Assembly: GCA_017302795.1 (NCBI GenBank)
Contig: JAFLCB010000003.1
Coordinates: 152,650 to 216,649, forward strand
Direction: 5' to 3'
Origin: Deltaproteobacteria bacterium
GTDB lineage: Bacteria > Bdellovibrionota > Bdellovibrionia > Bdellovibrionales > JAMPXM01
Length of the DNA stretch: 64,000 nt
Part shown: positions 44,292 to 50,959 of the stretch, piece after piece
Layout: every line of letters starts with the position of its first letter
Position numbering within the stretch: position 1 is the stretch's first letter
Notes under the pieces: generated by a model
The model's database searches: none
The model's input: only the letters and a program-made list of their open reading frames with translations
Told to the model about the DNA's origin: nothing
Made by a program: the position numbers and the translations under genes

Positions 44292-45458
44292 CTAAGGCGT
44301 GATGGTCTTCACGAAGCGATTAATTTTCCCGTCGACTTGAACAACAACCGCGCTTTTCGTCGCGTTTCGTTTCTCGTCAATGCTGATTACGCCGGTTACG
44401 CCCACAAAGTTTTTGGTCTTTGCAAGTTCGTCGCGAATAGCAGTCGGTGTGATCTCGGTCGTCCGTTCCATCGCGGCAATCAAAATCTTTGCCGCGTCAT
44501 AGCCAAGAGCTGCGAGTCCATCGGGCGTTTTTCCGCTGTAAGAATCGCGGTATTTTTTGATAAAATCCACAACCGCGGGCTCTGTGCTTTCTGTCGTGTA
44601 ATGATTCGAAAAATAGCTTCCCTTAATGGCGTCTTGTCCCAGTTCTGAGAGTTTTTCTGAATCCCATCCGTCGCCTCCAAGAAGCGGAATATTCATACCG
44701 AGCTGGCGTGTTTGACGCGCGATCAGCCCTACTTCTGTGTAGTAACCGGGGACAAAAATGGCGTCCGGTTTTTTTCCTTTGATTTGCGTTAGTTGCGCTT
44801 TGAAATCAGTTTCTCCCGCTTGGTAGGACTCGTCGGCGACAATTTCACCGCCCATTTTTTTGAATTCCGCGACGAACACATCGGCGAGGCCTGTCGAATA
44901 ATCAGACTTCACGTCACGAAGTATGGCGACTTTCCCCTTTTTTATTTCGTTTCGAGCGAATTTCGCCATGACCAGGCCCTGGAACGGATCAATGAAGCAG
45001 ACTCGAAAAATATAATCGCCCACTTCGGTCACTTTGGGATTGGTGGATGACGGGCTGATCATTGGGACTTTGTATTGCTGAGCGACGGGAGCGGCGGCGA
45101 GTGAGCGGCTACTTGCCACTTCGCCGATCACGGCAACGACGCGATCTTGAGTGATCAGGCGCTGAACGGCAGCGCGAGCTTCTTCTGGTTTTCCTTGGTT
45201 ATCGAGAGTGATCAGCTTTAGTTTTTTGCCTTTTACTCCGCCAATTTTATTTTGTTCTGAGAAGGCGAGATTCACACCCTCTGATGTTGATTGGCCGAAA
45301 GTGGCTTCGCTTCCTGTGAGCGATCCATATTCACCAACGAGAATCTCATTCGCACTATCCGCTGATTTTTTTGTGCAGCCAGTTGTGCTAAACGTCGTGG
45401 CTCCCAATGTCGTTGATAGGAAAAAAACGGCGGCCATTCGGCGGTAGACGTGGTTCAA
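44292..45458 (-). CDS. livK: Branched-chain amino acid ABC transporter binding lipoprotein
   Basis: 388 residues from TTG 45458 (AGGGGGA upstream). A signal peptide ends with the lipobox TTGC. The body is a type I periplasmic binding protein of the Leu/Ile/Val family (ILVGEYGSLTGSEATFGQS, VIGEVASSRSLAAAPVAQQYKVPMISPSSTNP, LLGGDGWDSEKL). It delivers substrate to LivHM. It is on the same strand as livHMGF but separated by about 5 kb of accessory genes, most on the opposite strand. Confidence 0.93.
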   Translation of the reverse strand: MNHVYRRMAAVFFLSTTLGATTFSTTGCTKKSADSANEILVGEYGSLTGSEATFGQSTSEGVNLAFSEQNKIGGVKGKKLKLITLDNQGKPEEARAAVQRLITQDRVVAVIGEVASSRSLAAAPVAQQYKVPMISPSSTNPKVTEVGDYIFRVCFIDPFQGLVMAKFARNEIKKGKVAILRDVKSDYSTGLADVFVAEFKKMGGEIVADESYQAGETDFKAQLTQIKGKKPDAIFVPGYYTEVGLIARQTRQLGMNIPLLGGDGWDSEKLSELGQDAIKGSYFSNHYTTESTEPAVVDFIKKYRDSYSGKTPDGLAALGYDAAKILIAAMERTTEITPTAIRDELAKTKNFVGVTGVISIDEKRNATKSAVVVQVDGKINRFVKTITP

Positions 45459-45611
45459 GAGATCCCCCTAGGTGCTGGTATCTAAAAGCAAATGCCTGAA
45501 ACAGATATTAGAGGCGATACAATTAACAAGTCGCGGTCTAACCCGTCAATTTCGCACCGCACAAGGCTCCGCCAAATCCCACACGGCGCTCGTAAGACTA
45601 AAAAGATAAAG

Positions 45612-45665
45612 GTCTTTCCGCGCGACTGCACGGAAAGCAGGGAAGGGCGGAGCCCGTAGCGACAT
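45612..45665. repeat. Repeat unit 1 next to pfkA
   Basis: CTTTCCGCGCGACTGCACGG, then GAAGGGCGGAGCCCGTAGCG and ACAT. The first part can fold (CTTTCCG/CGGAAAG); the second contains GGGC-GGA-GCCC. A second copy starts 62 bases later, and an inverted copy lies on the far side of pfkA. Confidence 0.8.
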
Positions 45666-45673
45666 TGCCCAAA

Positions 45674-45760
45674 TCTTTCCGCGCGACTGCACGGAACGAG
45701 GGTGAGAGCTTCGAAGGAGCGAGGCTCACCCGAGACGAAGGGCGGAGCCCGTAGCGACAT
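45674..45760. repeat. Repeat unit 2, abutting the pfkA stop
   Basis: It has the same two blocks as unit 1 (identical 20-base starts and ends), with about 30 extra bases between them. It ends 2 bases before the pfkA stop codon. Role unknown; it may act as terminator-like structure or be a REP-type repeat. Confidence 0.8.
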
Positions 45761-45761
45761 A

Positions 45762-46784
45762 TTAGTTCGAGAGGGTTTGCGCGAGTCGAATCCACTCGTC
45801 GGGAACTCGTTTGTGCCGTCCGATCACTTCGCGAAGTGGAATTCCTTCTATTCGCCCGCGAACGTATCCCATCATTGCGTCACAGTATCCGCGGCGAAGA
45901 GCCTCGACAGCTGCCGCGCCCATTCGAGAGGCGAGGTTTCGATCGAACGCCGATGGAGCGCCTCCGCGAAGGACGTGACCGAGGATGCAGACTTTGGATT
46001 CATAGCCGCTTTTTTTTCGGATGCTTTCTGCCAGATCATAAGCCCGGCCTGGCTTCTGCCCCTCGGCCGCAATCAATATTGAACTCTTTTTACCGCTCGC
46101 GATGCCGCGCCGGATGTGATCAATCGCGTCGTCAACAGTTACCGGGTTATCGGCAAAGAAAATTTCCTCTGCTCCACCGGCAAGACCGGTTTCTATGGCG
46201 ATGAAGCCAGAATCGCGGCCCATGACTTCGACGATAAACAAGCGGTCATGTGAATCTGCGGTGTCGCGAATTCGGTCGATGGCTTGAACAGCAGAGTTTA
46301 CTGCCGTATCGAATCCAACGGTTGCCTCTGTTCCAGCGATGTCGTTGTCGATCGTAGCGGGAATTCCGACGATTGGAATTCCGTGTTCAGTCCAAAGAAG
46401 TCGGGCGCCAGTGAACGACCCGTCACCGCCAATGCAAACGAGCGCATCAAATCCAGCTTCCCTAATTTTTACGGCAGCTTTGGTGCGCGTCGTAGGTTCT
46501 TTAAATTCTGGGAGCCTTGCGGTTTTCAGAAATGTTCCACCGCGCTGAAGAATGTTGCCCATGGATCTGGAATCTAAAATTTCGAATTCGCCATTCAAAA
46601 TTCCCCGGTAGCCGTGTTTGATCCCGGTGACTTTAATCCCGGTTTGAAGTGCTGATCGAACGACCGCGCGAATCGCAGCATTCATTCCTGGCGCGTCGCC
46701 ACCGCTGGTGAATACGCCGATGTGATTGAGCTGTGCGGGCTGGCCTTGGGGCGCGAAGCGATCTAGAGGCGGAGACTGACTCAT
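45762..46784 (-). CDS. pfkA: 6-phosphofructokinase
   Basis: 340 residues. It has FTSGGDAPGMNAAIRAVV at the N-terminus (phosphate loop), CIGGDGSFTGA, the catalytic PATIDNDI, VEVMGRDSGFIA, and LGHVLRGGAPSAFDR. The GGDGS form is that of ATP-dependent enzymes. It phosphorylates fructose-6-phosphate in glycolysis in the cytoplasm. The N-terminal 20 residues are an unusual Pro/Gln-rich extension. The gene is flanked on both sides by copies of one repeat in inverted order. Confidence 0.94.
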   Translation of the reverse strand: MSQSPPLDRFAPQGQPAQLNHIGVFTSGGDAPGMNAAIRAVVRSALQTGIKVTGIKHGYRGILNGEFEILDSRSMGNILQRGGTFLKTARLPEFKEPTTRTKAAVKIREAGFDALVCIGGDGSFTGARLLWTEHGIPIVGIPATIDNDIAGTEATVGFDTAVNSAVQAIDRIRDTADSHDRLFIVEVMGRDSGFIAIETGLAGGAEEIFFADNPVTVDDAIDHIRRGIASGKKSSILIAAEGQKPGRAYDLAESIRKKSGYESKVCILGHVLRGGAPSAFDRNLASRMGAAAVEALRRGYCDAMMGYVRGRIEGIPLREVIGRHKRVPDEWIRLAQTLSN

Positions 46785-46823
46785 GTTAATAGTCTTGATC
46801 GAGTCGGAGGGGAATGGAAATAA

Positions 46824-46849
46824 AAAGAGCGGCGATTAAGCCGCTCTTT
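46824..46849 (-). terminator. Intrinsic terminator after the HU gene
   Basis: A 10-bp stem AAAGAGCGGC/GCCGCTCTTT with the loop GATTAA, followed on the minus strand by T-rich sequence (TTTTTATTT counting the last stem bases). It would stop transcripts from the HU gene before they reach pfkA. Confidence 0.8.
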
Positions 46850-46877
46850 GGGTGTCGATTCGTGCGCCGCCCGAATC

Positions 46878-46925
46878 TGCTTTCCGTGCAGTGGCGCGGA
46901 AAGATTTCGGGTGTCGCGCCGGGCG
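46878..46925. repeat. Inverted copy of the pfkA-flanking repeat
   Basis: TGCTTTCCGTGCAGTGGCGC and onward is the reverse complement of unit 1 with a single change in the first 27 bases; further similarity continues through a TGTCGC-CGGGC part. It lies between the HU stop and its terminator. Confidence 0.75.
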
Positions 46926-46978
46926 ACCAGTCATGAAAGTGAGATCGTCCATGACCCCACAAAGAGTGACAGTATTAT

Positions 46979-47251
46979 CTAGCGAACGATGTCTTTGAAT
47001 TCTGCGCCTGGGCGGAATTTTGGGTAAGACATTGCTGGAATTTTGATCGCTTTGCCAGTTTGTGGGTTGCGACCCATGCGAGCTTTGCGTTTTGCTTTAG
47101 TGAATGTTCCGAAGCCAACGAGTTTTACTTCGTCGCCTTTTTTAACAGTCTTTTTGATTGCTTCAATTGTCGTGTCGAGCATGCGCTCAGTTTGCGCTTT
47201 AGTCATTTTGCATTCGCCAGCGATGAGCTCGATGAGTTCTGCTTTGTTCAT
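46979..47251 (-). CDS. HU family histone-like DNA-binding protein
   Basis: 90 residues, the full HU length. It begins MNKAELIELIAGECKMTKAQ and has VKLVGFGTFTKAKRKARMGRNPQTGKAIKIPA, in which RNPQTG with its Pro forms the tip of the DNA-binding arm. It bends and packs DNA. AGGAGAG precedes ATG 47251. The leader on the minus strand is rich in CAA/ACA triplets, which would be poorly structured and may favour translation. A terminator follows at 46824-46849. Confidence 0.95.
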   Translation of the reverse strand: MNKAELIELIAGECKMTKAQTERMLDTTIEAIKKTVKKGDEVKLVGFGTFTKAKRKARMGRNPQTGKAIKIPAMSYPKFRPGAEFKDIVR

Positions 47252-47420
47252 TCTCTCTCCTGTTGTTGTACTTGATGTCGTACTTGTTGTTATTCGTGTT
47301 GTCGTAACCTGTTGTTCACTAAAACTTGCGTTCGCTTGAATTCAACCTCGACCATTTTAAGGTCGTCAACACAAAAAAGCGCGCCGACAAGGCCACCCGC
47401 GGCGCAACCGCTCTTTGCGA

Positions 47421-47699
47421 CTACTCCTCGGGCGGTATGTTTTGATCTTCGCCCAATGTTTCGGAAAGAAGATTTGCCTCTTCCTCCGTCATCTCTGAGG
47501 GCTCTGCGGGAACCGCGTATTTTCCTTCGGCCCATGCGCCAAGATCTGACGTCCGACATCGTTCCGAGCAAAAGGGTCGATCTGGATTTCGCGGCGAGTA
47601 TTCCGTGCTTTTGCGGCACTGAGGGCAGCGAACAATGCGCGCAACAACCGTTGCAATAGTATCATCTTTAGAAGAGTTCGAGCTTTTGTCGTCGGTCAT
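47421..47699 (-). CDS. yacG: DNA gyrase inhibitor YacG-like zinc protein
   Basis: 92 residues. The zinc site CPQC (25-28) with PFCSERCRTSDLGAWAEGKYAVP matches the YacG family, where CxxC-x15-CxxxC binds zinc. In E. coli YacG inhibits gyrase by binding GyrB. Here the N-terminus is longer (about 20 residues rich in Asp, Ser and Lys) and the acidic tail is normal. The gene is on the minus strand, upstream of the HU gene, with which it may share a transcript. A 109-aa frame overlapping it in another phase is a shadow. Confidence 0.9.
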   Translation of the reverse strand: MTDDKSSNSSKDDTIATVVARIVRCPQCRKSTEYSPRNPDRPFCSERCRTSDLGAWAEGKYAVPAEPSEMTEEEANLLSETLGEDQNIPPEE

Positions 47700-47769
47700 C
47701 GTGACTTGAAAATTGCTCGATTCAGCTGTGACTGGTCAAGCTCCGTCGAGGTTTTTTAAAAAAGCAAAA

Positions 47770-47795
47770 ACCGCGCACCGTAAGCGGCGCGCGGT
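47770..47795 (-). terminator. Intrinsic terminator after the 254-residue lipoprotein gene
   Basis: A 7-bp GC-rich stem (ACCGCGC/GCGCGGT) is followed on the minus strand by TTTTTGCTTTTTT. It lies between the lipoprotein gene and yacG. Confidence 0.75.
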
Positions 47796-47838
47796 CTTTG
47801 TGTGGAAAGCAGTGGCGACCTGAGGCGGAACGCCGTCT

Positions 47839-48603
47839 TTAGTACCGGGTGAGCGTGCCGGTCGCGAAAATCACTCCGTTGTATTGGAGGTCGACATTCA
47901 TCTGATATGAGTTTCCAGGGAGTCCGTTGTTGACGATGAAGCGGAATCCACCTGGGAGGCCATTGCTTGTCGCCGGTGTACCTGTGAATCCGAGACTATT
48001 GTTTGCCGGGCCAATGTTGGCGAAAAAGCTTCGTTCTTTAGTGCCAGGAGTAGTCCAAGATCCACCCGTATTGGCTTGGTTTGGACCAGGCGCACCTGCG
48101 CCTACCCAAGCAGTAGCCTGAGTCGGCAAGGTCGCACCTGAAAGTACTCCGGGAAACTGAACTGCCAAATATCCTGCATGCGAGTAGTTATCGCAAGAGG
48201 TGTTGCCCCAGTTTACTCCGATTATGATGGGATCACATAAGCCAGAATTTTGAAGCAAAAGTTCAAACGTAGGACGACTTGTAATTCGAAGGCTTGTTAG
48301 AAAAACAGTTCCGCTTGATGAGTTCGATATCGTGCCAGGAATACAACGGCCTTCAGCTGGAACCCAGCCGAAACCGTTTTGACAGCTCTGCTGATACAAG
48401 CAGCCGTGAGTCGTCGTGTAGATTTGATTTGCTTGGCAGGTTTGAAGTGGAAGTATCGAAGTTCCGCCAGGTGGCAATGCCGTACCGTTGTTGTTTTCAG
48501 AGGCGCAACCAACTAAAATGGCTGATAGAGCAACCATCGCAAACATGCCGATGGCGAAGCCGAATTTACGCGATTCGCTTTTGTGCATTGGGACGGTCAT
48601 CAT
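47839..48603 (-). CDS. Predicted lipoprotein of unknown function
   Basis: 254 residues (ATG 48603 or 48600; AGGAGG 5-8 bases upstream). The signal ends in the lipobox LVGC (Cys about 33). The mature protein starts with a Gly/Pro/Asn-rich linker, then a Cys-rich stretch (TCQANQIYTTTHGCLYQQSCQNGFGWVPAEGRC) with pairs that may form disulphides, and then a beta-rich domain. No family recognised. Exported, probably on the outer membrane. Monocistronic with its own terminator. Confidence 0.7.
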   Translation of the reverse strand: MMTVPMHKSESRKFGFAIGMFAMVALSAILVGCASENNNGTALPPGGTSILPLQTCQANQIYTTTHGCLYQQSCQNGFGWVPAEGRCIPGTISNSSSGTVFLTSLRITSRPTFELLLQNSGLCDPIIIGVNWGNTSCDNYSHAGYLAVQFPGVLSGATLPTQATAWVGAGAPGPNQANTGGSWTTPGTKERSFFANIGPANNSLGFTGTPATSNGLPGGFRFIVNNGLPGNSYQMNVDLQYNGVIFATGTLTRY

Positions 48604-49003
48604 AAAATCCTCCTAGTTCCATGGCCCGATAATCACCAATCTGACAATCACGGTCCGTGCCGTCGCCAACTCGCAATACATGCAATTTGTTCTATTTATG
48701 TGACGACGAACGTCACTTTAACGAGGGGAGGAGCGCCGGAAATGGTCCATGGGAATCTGCAGACATCGCAAGCAGGGTGGCCAACGCTGCCACCCAAAAC
48801 ATTCGGGGAAATGAAGAACTTTTCGTCAAGTAGGAAGGGTTACTGGCCACATCTATGTATCGGTAAGAAACGTTCTTGGTTCGACATGAAACATCCCGTT
48901 GTCTCAGCCTGAGACAGGTCTAGCTCGGCTTCAGCCCAGCACTAGCCTCGCCGATAGGCTGAATGGACCTCTCAGAAGGTCGAGTTGAACGTCGGGAGGA
49001 TTC
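48604..49003. other. 400-base gap with three hairpins
   Basis: Divergent gap between the lipoprotein gene and the subtilase-PilZ gene. It holds inverted repeats GTGACG/CGTCAC (48700-48716), GGGTGGC/GCCACCC (48775-48795) and TGTCTCA/TGAGACA (48900-48916). No protein gene is supported. A structured leader or small RNA is possible but unproven. Confidence 0.45.
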
Positions 49004-50953
49004 ATGGCGGGCATTGCGGCGGGATCGAAGAGAGTGTGCTACGGCGCACGTCAAAATTCTTCGATTATGAAGCGTCAGGCTTCGGCGTATTTTGTTCTTA
49101 CCCTCGCCATAATTCTCGGTTTGAATTTGCCGTCGGCATCAGCCCAATCTACGACCCAGGAGTATGTTCCCGGCGAAATTATAGTGAAACTTAAAGGCAG
49201 TGCGAAAACCCTGAAGTCGCAGGCGTTCATTGGAAAGTCTGTTGCGGAAAAGTCGATGACGTTAAAGGGCTCGTGGTCGGGTCTTAATATGCATCACTTT
49301 AAACTCTCTTCCGATGCAGAGATGAAGCAGACGCTGAATGACTTGAAAAACGATCCAGACGTCGAATACGCCGAGCCTAATTATATTTTGCGTTCGCCGG
49401 GTAAGGCCACCGCAGAAGCCTTTATGACACTCAATGAAGCTCGCGGCACCGTCGGCGCGAACTCCTCTGTCGGAGCACTTGCGCAAACCAACGCGCCCAT
49501 TCAGCTTGCCAATGCGTGGTCGGCAACGACTTCAGGCCAAACACCGCCGATCGTTGCAGTTATCGATACCGGCGTTGATTACAATCACGAAATTTTTCTG
49601 GACTCCGGTGCGATCTGGACAAATCCAGGTGAGGTTGCAGGGAACGGAATTGATGACGACGGCAACGGTTATGTCGACGATGTTCATGGCTGGAATTTCG
49701 TTACTAATACGAACAACCCAATGGATGACGACAATCACGGAACTCACGTCGCCGGAATCGTTCTTGGTACCACTCAAGATATTTTGGCTTACCCAATGGA
49801 GCCGGCAAAAATCAGAATTATGGCCTTGAAGTTTTTAGACGCCAACGGTGTCGGTACAACTTCCGATGCAGTGAAATGCATTTACTACGCTGTTAACAAC
49901 GGCGCCCGAGTTTTAAATAACTCATGGGGCGGTGGGGGATTTTCGAACTCATTGGTCGATGCAGTTGCATTTGCATATTCGCGGCGAGTAGTCTTTGTCG
50001 CCGCGGCTGGAAATAGTTCGCTCAACAACGATCTCTCGCCAACGTACCCTGCCAGCTATTCCGTTCCTGGTGTCATTTCAGTTGCAGCTACGACAGACTC
50101 CGATGGTCTCGCGTCTTATTCAAACTATGGTGCCTCGACGGTTCACATGGGTTCGCCTGGCAGCGGAATTTGGAGCAGCCTCCCGAATCAAACTTACGGT
50201 CGATCATCGGGAACTTCGATGGCGACGCCATTTGTTTCGGGATTAGCAGCGTTGATGCTACGAGAAAACTCCGCGCTCTCTGCCTATCAAATAAAACAAC
50301 TGATTTTTTCTGGAGCTCAGCAGGTCCCAAGCTTGCTTTCAAAAACGATCACGAAGTCACGAATGAATGCTTACAACTCTGTTGTATCAGCAAAAACAAC
50401 CACCCCTGATTCAGAACAGCCATCGTTTACAGCTGCTTCGCGCGCGCCAGCAAGCGAAGAGGCGGCTGTTGGTGGCTGTGGTTTAGTCAAAGCGCTTGTT
50501 GAAGATGCGGCGGGCCCTAGCGGACCGAATCGCAATGTTGCTTTCTTTGGTTTACTATTGCTATTCGCTGCACCGATTCTGATTGCCTATAGCTTGCGGC
50601 AGAAAACAGGGAAGTCTCGACGACGCTATCCGCGCTATCAAATTGCGTCGCAAGTTAAACTCAGTGTCGGTGGGCGTGAGCTGACTGGAAATGTGAGTTC
50701 GATCTCAATGGGCGGTGTGTCGCTAGCGACCGACATGAATCCAGATTCTGCAAATCCAGAGGCTTGGCTCGAAAACGGTGGTGTCGTGTCGATGACAATC
50801 AAGAGCCCGGACGGAAAAGAAGAAATTCAGGTTGCCGGGAAAGTCGTATGGAGCGAAGAGAAGAAGCGCTTCGGTGTCGCGTTCGAGGGAGCCGACTCGA
50901 GTGTCCTCAACTCGATCGGTCGATGGACCGCAGGGCTATTGAAGGCGTCTTAG
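49004..50953 (+). CDS. Subtilisin-like (S8) protease with C-terminal membrane helix and PilZ domain
   Basis: 649 residues from ATG 49004 (GGGAGGA just upstream). A Sec signal lies at about 22-48. An I9-like propeptide (EYVPGEIIVKLKG to DVEYAEPNYIL, 53-129) is followed by the S8 domain with the full triad: Asp188 (AVIDTGVDYNH), His245 (NHGTHVAGI), Ser405 (GTSMATP), plus oxyanion Asn337 (AAAGN). A Ca-site-like DDDGNGYVDD lies at 217-226. A membrane helix (about 512-530) precedes a PilZ-like domain: R540-x3-R544 and S566-I-S-M-G-G, where the first position, usually Asp or Asn, is Ser. Topology suggests an exported protease controlled by a cytoplasmic c-di-GMP-type domain. This fusion is unusual. 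It converges on the receiver/PilZ gene with a gap of 6 bases. Confidence 0.88.
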   Translation: MAGIAAGSKRVCYGARQNSSIMKRQASAYFVLTLAIILGLNLPSASAQSTTQEYVPGEIIVKLKGSAKTLKSQAFIGKSVAEKSMTLKGSWSGLNMHHFKLSSDAEMKQTLNDLKNDPDVEYAEPNYILRSPGKATAEAFMTLNEARGTVGANSSVGALAQTNAPIQLANAWSATTSGQTPPIVAVIDTGVDYNHEIFLDSGAIWTNPGEVAGNGIDDDGNGYVDDVHGWNFVTNTNNPMDDDNHGTHVAGIVLGTTQDILAYPMEPAKIRIMALKFLDANGVGTTSDAVKCIYYAVNNGARVLNNSWGGGGFSNSLVDAVAFAYSRRVVFVAAAGNSSLNNDLSPTYPASYSVPGVISVAATTDSDGLASYSNYGASTVHMGSPGSGIWSSLPNQTYGRSSGTSMATPFVSGLAALMLRENSALSAYQIKQLIFSGAQQVPSLLSKTITKSRMNAYNSVVSAKTTTPDSEQPSFTAASRAPASEEAAVGGCGLVKALVEDAAGPSGPNRNVAFFGLLLLFAAPILIAYSLRQKTGKSRRRYPRYQIASQVKLSVGGRELTGNVSSISMGGVSLATDMNPDSANPEAWLENGGVVSMTIKSPDGKEEIQVAGKVVWSEEKKRFGVAFEGADSSVLNSIGRWTAGLLKAS

Positions 50954-50959
50954 CCAGTA

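Larger units (their letters stand above)
45459..45761. other. Gap of 303 bases with repeats
   Basis: The right part is made of two repeat units described separately; the left part holds the leader of livK and no gene is supported. Short frames on the minus strand run through the repeats and have no coding character. Confidence 0.6.

Noticed and set aside
47290-47619. 109-codon minus-strand frame overlapping yacG
   Set aside because: yacG in the other phase has the full zinc site and family motifs; this frame is Arg-rich shadow sequence.
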